Below are positions 41,431 through 48,322 of a DNA stretch of 48,322 bases, piece after piece. This DNA is from Alphaproteobacteria bacterium. Its GTDB lineage: Bacteria > Pseudomonadota > Alphaproteobacteria > Rhodobacterales > Rhodobacteraceae. The position numbers and the translations under genes were made by a program. The first letter of the stretch is position 1. Each line of letters opens with the position of its first letter. The stretch lies in contig JAUIIC010000003.1 of NCBI GenBank assembly GCA_030431935.1, forward strand, positions 1-48,322. The letters run 5' to 3'. The notes under the pieces are model-generated. The model worked only from the letters and a program-made list of their open reading frames with translations. It ran no database searches and was not told where the DNA came from.

Positions 41431-43064
41431 CTGATGCCTTGCTCAGGGTCCGCGACCTCCGGATCGGTGCCACCATCTATCCACCCGGCGCAAAGGCGCA
41501 GGATATCGAGATCGTGCATGGGGTCAGTTTCGACCTCGAAAAGGGAAAGGTGCTCGGCCTCATCGGCGAGTCCGGGGCAGGCAAGTCCACCATTGGTCTT
41601 GCTGCTCTGGCGTACGGCCGAGGCAGCGTGCGGATCACCGATGGCGAAGTCTGCCTGAACGGCCGCGACATCCTTACGCTTGGATCGCGCGGGCACAGGG
41701 CCCTGCGCGGCGCGGAAGTCAGTTATGTCTCGCAGTCCGCGGCGGCATCCTTCAATCCTGCCAAACCGATCCTCGCGCAGGTAATCGAGGCTGCGGTCCG
41801 TCACGGTCGCATGTCGCGGCGCACGGCCGAGGCGCGGGCTATCGACCTCTTTAGGCAACTTGGCCTGCCTGAGCCCGATAGGATCGGGGACCGCTATCCG
41901 CATCAGGTCTCGGGAGGCCAGCTGCAGCGCTGCATGACGGCGCTGGCGTTGTGTCCCGAGCCCGATCTCGTCGTGTTCGACGAGCCGACGACCGCGCTTG
42001 ATGTCACCACTCAGATCGACGTGCTCAAGGCGATCAAGGACGCCATCGCAGCCACCGGCGTTGCCGCGCTCTATATCACGCACGATCTTGCCGTCGTGGC
42101 GCAGGTGGCGGACGAAATCATGGTTCTGCGTGGCGGTCAGACTGTCGAGCATGGCGCGACCGAGCAAATCATCAATTCCCCTCGGGAGGACTATACGCGC
42201 GCGCTCGTCTCCGTCCGGTCCATCCAGCACCCGGCACAGCCCGAGCCGCCAGCGAAAGTGGTCGAGATAGAAGGGATCTGCGCAAGGTATAAGGGGCTCC
42301 ATTTCGATATTCTGTCGGACATCAATCTGGCATTGTCGCCGGGGCGCACTCTCGCCGTGGTTGGCGAAAGCGGATCAGGCAAGTCTACGCTGGCGCGTGT
42401 CATGACGGGCCTCTTGCCACCGCGCGAAGGGCGCATCCTGTTCGAGGGCCGGGCACTCGTCCCGGAGCAGCGCGCTCGCCCGCGCGAGGATCTGCGCGAG
42501 ATCCAGATGATCTACCAGATGGCTGACGTGGCGATGAATCCGCGTCAGTCTGTAGAGACCATCATAGGACGTCCGCTTGAGTTCTATTTTAATCTTAGGG
42601 GCGCCGAAAAACGGCGCCGGACCGTCGAGCTTCTGGACGCGATCGATCTGGGCGCCGCGTATCTTGACCGATACCCCGCTGAGCTGTCTGGCGGGCAGAA
42701 ACAACGTGTCTGCATCGCCCGCGCTCTCGCGGCCAGGCCCAAGGTCATCATATGTGATGAGGTCACCAGTGCGCTTGACCCACTGGTGGCGGACGGGATC
42801 CTCAAGCTTCTGCTGGACCTGCAGCGCGTCGAAGGCGTCGCCTACATGTTCATCACCCACGATCTCGCAACGGTGCGCGCGATTGCCGATACCATAGCAG
42901 TGATGCACCGCGGGCGCGTGGTGCGTTACGGCCCGAAATCACGGGTCCTGAGCCCACCTTTCGACGACTACACCGATCTCCTCCTCGGCTCGGTGCCTGA
43001 GATGCGCATCGGCTGGCTCGAAGAGGTTATCGCCCAACGCAAGATGGAAAGTGCGGGGAACTGA
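41427..43064 (+). CDS. Fused dipeptide-type ABC ATPase (DppD-DppF fusion, GsiA-like)
   Basis: A 545-residue protein with two complete nucleotide-binding domains. Domain 1: Walker A GESGAGKST (residues 47-55), signature VSGGQLQRCMTALAL, Walker B LVVFDEPTTALD. Domain 2: Walker A GESGSGKST (313-321), signature LSGGQKQRVCIARAL, VIICDEVTSALD (Val replaces the usual Pro after the Walker B Glu). Between the two lies the short linker RSIQHPAQPEPPAKVVEIEG. In most systems DppD and DppF are separate genes; the fused form is known in GsiA. It powers the permease pair before it. Confidence 0.92.
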   Translation: MTDALLRVRDLRIGATIYPPGAKAQDIEIVHGVSFDLEKGKVLGLIGESGAGKSTIGLAALAYGRGSVRITDGEVCLNGRDILTLGSRGHRALRGAEVSYVSQSAAASFNPAKPILAQVIEAAVRHGRMSRRTAEARAIDLFRQLGLPEPDRIGDRYPHQVSGGQLQRCMTALALCPEPDLVVFDEPTTALDVTTQIDVLKAIKDAIAATGVAALYITHDLAVVAQVADEIMVLRGGQTVEHGATEQIINSPREDYTRALVSVRSIQHPAQPEPPAKVVEIEGICARYKGLHFDILSDINLALSPGRTLAVVGESGSGKSTLARVMTGLLPPREGRILFEGRALVPEQRARPREDLREIQMIYQMADVAMNPRQSVETIIGRPLEFYFNLRGAEKRRRTVELLDAIDLGAAYLDRYPAELSGGQKQRVCIARALAARPKVIICDEVTSALDPLVADGILKLLLDLQRVEGVAYMFITHDLATVRAIADTIAVMHRGRVVRYGPKSRVLSPPFDDYTDLLLGSVPEMRIGWLEEVIAQRKMESAGN

Positions 43065-43167
43065 TGCGTTCGCACCTCTCCGTGTTCCGTCGACATGCGT
43101 GGTTTCGGTTGCAGCGCATGGATCTCCCGTTCCCAGTCTTCTCTCCCCTCCTGCAAGGATTGCTGTA

Positions 43168-45648
43168 ATGACGACCCGCCCGCTTTCCCATATCCGGGTT
43201 CTGGACTTTGGGCATTACCTCGCCGGCCCCATGGTCGGCATGATGCTCGCCGATCTGGGCGCTGAGGTCATCCGGATCGACCCGCCGGGCGGACCCCGCT
43301 GGTCGGACCCTGCCTTCGACATGCTTTCGCGTGGCAAGCGGTCTCTCGTGCTGGATCTCAAGTCGGAAAAGGGTCGTCGCACTGCGCTGGATATGGCAAT
43401 GCGCGCCGATGTGGTGATCGACAACTTCCGCCCCGGCGTAATGGCGCGTCTGGGCCTTGGGCCGGCCGACCTGCGCGGGGTAAATCCCGGCATCGTATCG
43501 CTGTCCTTGCCCGGTTTTGCTTCGACGGACGCCGAACTCGCTCCGTTGGCGGCTTGGGAAGCAGTGATCGCGGCGCGCACGGGACAGTTTACCGACATGG
43601 GGCTGAACCGGCAGCTGATGGGGATCAATCCATCCTTCACGCCGCTGGGGCTGGCATCCGCGTATGGCGCGGCCTTTGGGGCCATGTCGGTGCTGTTTGC
43701 ATTGGGTGCGCGGAATCGGATGGGCGGCGAGCATATCGAGGTTCCGCTCGCCTCGGCGCTGTTCGAGGGGCTGGTCTACAACTGCGAGCACGTCGAAGAT
43801 TATCCGACGCGATACAAGTCCCCACGCGAAGTGGAATTGGATCGCCGCCGCGCCGAGGGCTTGCCGCTGAAGCTCGATTACGCGGATCTGGGCGCATTTC
43901 TCGACCCCTTTTATCGGACTTACCGTTGTGCCGACGGGCGGGGCTTCTACGTCGTCTCCTGCTCGATAAAAACCCACCCCCGCAGGGCGCTGAAGGTGCT
44001 TGGTTTGGACGATCTGGCTGCGTCGCTGCCTGACTTCGACGCCTATCTCGATCGCAAGGATTGGCCGGACGAGTGGGCGATGCGCAACTACCCGGTGGGC
44101 GATCGTGACCGTGCCCGTGTTTCCGAAGCCATGCAGGCAGCGTTTCTGACCCGGCCGTCATGGGAATGGGAGGCGCTGTTCGGCGAGGCCAAGGCGCCCG
44201 CCAGCGCGCAGCGCAGTTCGCGGGAATGGCTTGCCGATCCGCACGCTCTGGCCGCGGGGCTGGTGCTTGAAGTGATGGACCCGAGATATGGCCCGATGCG
44301 GCAGCTAGGCAATCTCGCCTGGCTGGCGGAAGACGCGGGCGCTATGGACAAACGGCCCGCGCCCTTGCCGGATGACTTCCGCGCCGAACTGCCGTCATTG
44401 CTGGCCGAGCCGCCGCGCCCCACGCCAGAAGGCTCCGGCACGGGTGGATGGCTTGACGGCGTGAAGGTGATTGACCTGACGAACGTGATCGCCGGTCCAA
44501 CAATTGGGGCCACTTTGGCGCGGTTCGGGGCACAGGTGACGTCGGTGCAGCCGGTCACCCCCTCCGTCGATCCATGGAACGCCATCGTCTTCGGACTCCA
44601 TGCCCACCGTGGCAAGAAAAGCGTACTCCTGGATCTCGGATCCGTAGATGGCCGCACTGCGATGGAGCGGCTTATCGAAGGCGCGGATGTAATCACTGTC
44701 AATGGTACTGACGAGCAGCGCGACGCCCTCGGCTTGTCTCGCGAGCGCCTGTCCAATCTGGCGCCCAAAGCGATCCTCGTCCAACTTGACGCTTGGGGCG
44801 GTCCACGACGCGGACCAAAGTCGGACCACCTAGGATATGATGATACCGCGCAGGCTGCGACCGGCGTGATGATGCGCTTCGGCGGTGGACCGGAGACGCC
44901 CGAAGAGCATGCCCATTTCGGCACAATCGACGCGCTTACGGGATATGCGGCCTGCGTGGCTCTAGGAGCCGCCCTCGAAGAGCGGCGGCGAACTGGACGG
45001 GGCGGCGTGGCGCGCGCGTCCCTTGCCGGCTGCGGAGCGATGATCCAGGCGCAGTTCATGTATGACTTCGACGGGCGCGCGCCCTTCGATGAGCCCTCCG
45101 GCCGGCAGGCCCGCGGATGGGGGCCATATTATCACTGCTACCGCGCCGCGGACGGATGGCTGTTTTTTGCGGCCCCGACGGAGAAAGATGCGGCGCTGAG
45201 GCGCGTGCCGGAATTGTCCGATCTGGCCGGGCGTTGCGACGAGGGGCTGGTCGACGCCTTGGCCGACAGGTTCGCGCAACAACCCGTCGCGCACTGGCAA
45301 CACCGCTTCCGTAGCGGATCCGCCAGCGTGGTGCCGCTCGGATCGCTTTCCTCGAACCGCGAGGAGAGCCTGCAGCGCGAAAGCGATGGTCCGGCCGACA
45401 TCCGTTGCGCGACGTATCGCGCGATCCGGCATGACCAGCATCCGATGGGACGCTGGGTGGATCTGGTGGCGCCCAACGCGGTCCGGCCCGCCAAAGCCGC
45501 CATCACCATTCCTGGCCACGCGCCCAAGCCCGGCGCGCATACGCGGGCTGTTCTGTCAAACCTCGGATATAGCGAAGAGGAGATTGTGGCCATGATCGAG
45601 AGTGCGACCGCCGGTGAGGGCTGGTCCGAAAAGTATTTGCCGGAATAG
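43168..45648 (+). CDS. Tandem class III (CaiB/BaiF) CoA-transferase
   Basis: An 826-residue protein made of two CaiB/BaiF units (about 5-395 and 425-820). Each begins alike: IRVLDFGHYLAGPMVGMMLADLGAEV and VKVIDLTNVIAGPTIGATLARFGAQV. The second has Asp558 in LGYDDTAQAATG, the position of the catalytic Asp (Asp169 in formyl-CoA transferase). The first has Glu131 at the equivalent place (AAWEAVIAARTG), so it may be inactive or altered. Start at 43168 has an AAGGA site; a longer frame from 43051 is not protein-like. Family role: transfer of CoA between carboxylates. In E. coli CaiB makes carnitinyl-CoA. Its relation to the dehydrogenase/BKACE route here is unclear. Confidence 0.9.
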   Translation: MTTRPLSHIRVLDFGHYLAGPMVGMMLADLGAEVIRIDPPGGPRWSDPAFDMLSRGKRSLVLDLKSEKGRRTALDMAMRADVVIDNFRPGVMARLGLGPADLRGVNPGIVSLSLPGFASTDAELAPLAAWEAVIAARTGQFTDMGLNRQLMGINPSFTPLGLASAYGAAFGAMSVLFALGARNRMGGEHIEVPLASALFEGLVYNCEHVEDYPTRYKSPREVELDRRRAEGLPLKLDYADLGAFLDPFYRTYRCADGRGFYVVSCSIKTHPRRALKVLGLDDLAASLPDFDAYLDRKDWPDEWAMRNYPVGDRDRARVSEAMQAAFLTRPSWEWEALFGEAKAPASAQRSSREWLADPHALAAGLVLEVMDPRYGPMRQLGNLAWLAEDAGAMDKRPAPLPDDFRAELPSLLAEPPRPTPEGSGTGGWLDGVKVIDLTNVIAGPTIGATLARFGAQVTSVQPVTPSVDPWNAIVFGLHAHRGKKSVLLDLGSVDGRTAMERLIEGADVITVNGTDEQRDALGLSRERLSNLAPKAILVQLDAWGGPRRGPKSDHLGYDDTAQAATGVMMRFGGGPETPEEHAHFGTIDALTGYAACVALGAALEERRRTGRGGVARASLAGCGAMIQAQFMYDFDGRAPFDEPSGRQARGWGPYYHCYRAADGWLFFAAPTEKDAALRRVPELSDLAGRCDEGLVDALADRFAQQPVAHWQHRFRSGSASVVPLGSLSSNREESLQRESDGPADIRCATYRAIRHDQHPMGRWVDLVAPNAVRPAKAAITIPGHAPKPGAHTRAVLSNLGYSEEEIVAMIESATAGEGWSEKYLPE

Positions 45649-45653
45649 GGCGC

Positions 45654-47282
45654 ATGGCGACCGAAGGCTGCGGCCCCGCAATCACACCGCGCACCCGAGC
45701 CCGTGCGCGGCACATTCTCGACCATTATTACATCGGACCGGCGCGCGACCCGAGCGTGCTGGAGATCTGGGGCTATACGCCGAGGATGTCGTATGCGCCG
45801 GGGGATGAGGTGGTCTTGCATGTCTCGACCACTGCCGCGCGATGGTCCTACGAGGTGAGCCGCGACGGGCTGCGGTACGAACGGCTTCTTAAAGTCGATG
45901 ATCTGCCGGGACAGCATCACGAGACGCCTGCCGATTGCTCGGTCGCAGGATGCGGTTGGCCGGAAGCCGCGCGCTTTACCGTGCCGAAGGACTGGCGGCC
46001 CGGCGGCTACCTGATTACCTTGGTCGCGGAACGCGATGGCGATCGCGTCGAGGAGCACCATCTCATTTTGGTCCGACGGGCCCCGGATCTGCCGCGCGCG
46101 CCATATCTGCTGGTTTGCGCCACCGGGACATGGGTTGCCTACAACTGCTGGGGCGGGTCCAACCACTACGAGGGCATCGCCGGTCCGGAGGGCGACCGTT
46201 TCTCTCCGGTTCTTTCCACGCAGCGACCCTGGACGCGCGGCTTTTGCAAGTTGCCGCCCGGTGCCCCGCGCGCTTTGCCCGATCAGCCTCCGAAACCGGG
46301 CGAAATGGTGCGGTACCCCTACATGGAGTGGGCTTATTCCTATGGGTATTCCAAGAAATACGCCTCGGCCGGATGGGCGAGCTATGAACGCCATTTCGCG
46401 CGCTGGGCCGAGGCGGAAGGCTATGACCTGGATTTCGCCACGCTTCACGATCTCGACGCTGACCCCAAGCGACCGACCGAAAATTCGTGCGCGATCTTCG
46501 TGGGGCACGACGAATACTGGAGCGCGCCGATGCGGGACGCCGTCGACGCCTATGTCGAAGGCGGCGGTCGGGTGGCGCGGTTCGCCGGCAACTTCCTTTG
46601 GCAGATACGTTTGGAGGATGAGGGCCGCACCCAGATCTGCCACAAATACGCTGCCGAGGACGACCCGATGGCCTCGAGCGTTACGCCACGGATGACCACC
46701 GGTGCGTGGGAGGCGGAGCCGGTAAATCGCCCGGGCGCGCTTAGCTTCGGAGTAAACGCGCTGCGGGGAATTTATGCGGGGCTGGGGCGCTGCGCGGGCA
46801 GTGGTTCGGGGGGATTCACGATCTATCGCCCCGCGCATTGGGCGTTCGACGGGGCCGGCCTCGGATACGGCGACGTGCTGGGCGCGGCATCTCGGATCTT
46901 CGGATATGAGGTGGACGGGCTGGACTACCGGATGGAGGACGGCCTGCCTTTCCCTGCATGCACGGACGGCGCGGTGCCCGAGATCACGATCCTTGCGATG
47001 GGGCTGGCGACAAATGTGGAGGTGGACGCAGGCGTCTGGGGCGAGACACTCTACATCGGAGACGCGGACGCAGCCTTCAAGGCCAGGGCGCTGTGCGGCC
47101 AGGTCACGACCGACACGCTGGATGCCAGTTCGCGAGGAAATGGCATGATCATCCATTGGCAGAAGGGCGCTGGGGAGGTCTTTACCGCTGCGACCTGCGA
47201 ATGGGTTGCGGGACTGCTTCGCGGCGACGCGCAAGTCATTGCGATCACCCGCAACGTGATGGATCGTTTTGGCACGCAATGA
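45654..47282 (+). CDS. N,N-dimethylformamidase large-subunit-like protein
   Basis: A 542-residue protein of the family named after the beta subunit of N,N-dimethylformamidase. It matches the C-terminal domain of that subunit: AYNCWGGSNHYEG (residues 162-173), YPYMEWAYSYGYSKK, FATLHDLDADP, and GHDEYWSAPMRDAVDAYVEGGG (His285, Glu287). Known dimethylformamidase binds iron through a Tyr and a His-x-Glu motif, and HDE fits that motif. The genuine enzyme is longer (about 760) and has a small partner subunit; neither the extra N-terminal part nor a partner is seen here. It starts five bases after the CoA-transferase stop. The reaction is unknown; an amide or N-methyl amide hydrolase is plausible. 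Confidence 0.8.
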   Translation: MATEGCGPAITPRTRARARHILDHYYIGPARDPSVLEIWGYTPRMSYAPGDEVVLHVSTTAARWSYEVSRDGLRYERLLKVDDLPGQHHETPADCSVAGCGWPEAARFTVPKDWRPGGYLITLVAERDGDRVEEHHLILVRRAPDLPRAPYLLVCATGTWVAYNCWGGSNHYEGIAGPEGDRFSPVLSTQRPWTRGFCKLPPGAPRALPDQPPKPGEMVRYPYMEWAYSYGYSKKYASAGWASYERHFARWAEAEGYDLDFATLHDLDADPKRPTENSCAIFVGHDEYWSAPMRDAVDAYVEGGGRVARFAGNFLWQIRLEDEGRTQICHKYAAEDDPMASSVTPRMTTGAWEAEPVNRPGALSFGVNALRGIYAGLGRCAGSGSGGFTIYRPAHWAFDGAGLGYGDVLGAASRIFGYEVDGLDYRMEDGLPFPACTDGAVPEITILAMGLATNVEVDAGVWGETLYIGDADAAFKARALCGQVTTDTLDASSRGNGMIIHWQKGAGEVFTAATCEWVAGLLRGDAQVIAITRNVMDRFGTQ

Positions 47283-47477
47283 GAGGCGGCGATGGCCTGC
47301 GTGCGTACGGCGGGCGCGGTGTCTCGACCGCGTGCCGGATTATCTCAGCCCATCCGGTTCCGCGCAGAAACTCGACGCGCGGTATTGGCGACCCCTACTT
47401 GCCCGGCAGCGTTCAGGGGGCAAACTAGCCGTCCCGAAGCTGACCAAAAAACCTGTGACGCGGCGACTGCGCGGCAA
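47283..47477. other. Intergenic gap between the dimethylformamidase-like gene and the LysR remnant
   Basis: Nothing coding is supportable. The two genes converge here. No clear terminator hairpin with a U-run was seen. Confidence 0.4.
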
Positions 47478-48141
47478 TCACCTCAATTCCGACAGAAGGT
47501 CGGCATGGGGGTTCGAGGTCGCGAAGAAAAGGCTTACATCGAGCGATACAAAGCCGTATTTCTCCCCAAGATTGACCAGCTTGCCCGACGTCAATTGATT
47601 CACACAAAGCGAATGAGGCACCCAAGCCACACCCATGCCCTCTTCGGCAAAGCGCAGGGCGGCCACCGTGAACGCTGTCTCGATGGCCAGTACGGCCCCG
47701 TCCGCCCGCAGATCGGCATCGGTATCGTCCCGCGCCAGCATCCGGCCAAAATGGCTGTCGGCCGGGTATCCGATCAAAGGGACCGATCGGATCAGCCGCC
47801 CATCGGGCCCGAGCATATGACGCAGGCCGCCGCCGCATACCGGCACCAAGGCATCCCGCATCCAGACTTTTCGGCGAATGGTGTCGTCAAACGGCAATGG
47901 CGGTAGGCCCCTCGCCTCGTAGATCATCACGATGTCCGCGTCGCCATGGACGAAATAGGTGATGCAATCCTCGCGGTTCATGGTCCTCAGACGCAACGTG
48001 GGGGAAGGTGCTCGCTGGTCGCGCAGCGATGCGTAGATCTGCGGCGCCACGGACCCGGCAAGGGCATGCTGAGTCGCAAGCACGATGCGGCCGGGTCCGG
48101 ACACTCCATCCCGCAGTCGCTGACGAAGCGCGTTTAGCCCG
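47478..48141 (-). pseudogene. LysR-family regulator truncated at its N-terminus by an IS element
   Basis: The frame encodes a LysR effector-binding domain: GGLNALRQRLRDGVSGPGRIVLATQ is the typical linker and first strand, and TVAALRFAEEGMGVAWVPHSL near the end is a typical C-terminal motif. Homology runs upstream to about 48141 and then meets a TAA at 48144-48146 inside foreign sequence. The DNA-binding HTH is missing. A GTG at 48104 could start a 208-residue fragment, but without HTH it cannot act as a normal regulator. It probably once controlled the neighbouring catabolic genes. Confidence 0.8.
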
Positions 48142-48322
48142 CCTTATTCATCCAAATCGCTTGGAAAGGTTGCGTGCGCCTGAAGGCGCTTTAGGTTCAA
48201 GCTGCTACACTGAAACCCGCAGTAGCTACGGACGCACGCATGGGTGAAAACCTACAGCCGGTCATACCGGGGTTCAACAAGTCCCTGCGGGTCGAGAGCC
48301 GATCGGATCGGCTGACCGGTGA
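48142..48322 (+). mobile_element. IS1380-family insertion sequence, left end, partial
   Basis: Sequence continuity of the LysR gene stops near 48141 and the element begins about CCTTATTCATCCAAATCG. This terminus, together with the transposase start at 48240, fits an IS1380-type element inserted into LysR. The other end and any target duplication lie outside the window. Confidence 0.65.
48240..48322 (+). CDS. IS1380-family transposase, N-terminal fragment (cut by window edge)
   Basis: ATG at 48240 opens MGENLQPVIPGFNKSLRVES and continues SDRLTG to the edge with no stop. This opening is the one I recall for IS1380-type transposases of Rhodobacteraceae. Only 27 residues are visible, so the call depends on that short match and on the apparent element end 98 bp upstream. 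Confidence 0.65.
   Translation, partial: MGENLQPVIPGFNKSLRVESRSDRLTG

Noticed and set aside
45138-47279. A 713-codon open frame antisense to the dimethylformamidase-like gene
   Set aside because: It crosses two well-supported plus-strand genes and has no recognisable motif; it is a mirror of their codon pattern.
1-48322. CRISPR arrays, tRNA or rRNA genes, replication origin
   Set aside because: I saw no regularly spaced repeats, cloverleaf-like sequences, rRNA stretches, or repA/repB/parA genes and iterons.

Overview
The window looks like a plasmid or accessory chromosomal region of an alphaproteobacterium of the Rhodobacteraceae (roseobacter/Paracoccus-like). This rests on high G+C codon use, the product types (BKACE/carnitine dehydrogenase, RutR-like TetR, IS1380/IS6/IS5 elements of that group) and dense ATGA-overlapping operons. 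I see no housekeeping genes, tRNA, rRNA or CRISPR. Almost every gene is transport, catabolism or local regulation, with insertion sequences at both edges and at one internal junction.

Region 1 (1-790) is an insertion-sequence graveyard: the 5' part of an IS5-type transposase running off the left edge, and a frameshifted IS3-type transposase C-terminus. Region 2 (about 1000-21800) is a xylose/alpha-xyloside utilisation island. It holds xylB-xylA, a LacI-type regulator, a plus-strand operon (EthD-like, SDR, GH31 alpha-xylosidase, CUT1 sugar ABC transporter, GMC oxidoreductase with a small partner subunit), and a minus-strand set (CUT2 ribose/xylose-type ABC transporter, SMP-30 lactonase, second GH31). 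Three copies of one 16-bp operator (ATACAAACGTTTGTAT type) lie before xylB, between the LacI gene and the EthD operon, and before the CUT2 binding protein. They tie the three transcription units into one probable LacI regulon. The genes suggest uptake of xylo-oligosides, release of xylose by alpha-xylosidases, and isomerase/kinase entry to the pentose phosphate pathway, with an oxidative side branch (GMC, SDR, lactonase).

Region 3 (21843-31702, all minus strand) is one tightly packed operon: an AceE-type ThDP enzyme, creatininase-family amidohydrolase, SsuBC/ThiXZ-like ABC ATPase and permease, cytosine-deaminase-like amidohydrolase, FAD-linked oxidase, SsuA/ThiY-like binding protein, NQO-type flavoprotein and a RutR-like TetR regulator. 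A 12-of-14 match to the E. coli RutR operator lies 69-84 bp before the first gene. I infer a catabolic pathway for a small nitrogen heterocycle or amide; I cannot name the substrate.

Region 4 (31976-32791) is an IS6-family element without a visible target duplication, so it may mark a fusion joint. Region 5 (32806-47282) resembles carnitine catabolism: GlxA/CdhR-type regulator, BKACE cleavage enzyme and a carnitine dehydrogenase-thioesterase fusion. It is joined to a dipeptide-type ABC importer, a tandem class III CoA-transferase whose first half has Glu where the catalytic Asp should be, and a dimethylformamidase-large-subunit-like protein. That combination suggests the substrate is a carnitine derivative or analogue rather than plain carnitine. 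A LysR gene at the right edge is cut by an IS1380-type element that runs out of the window.
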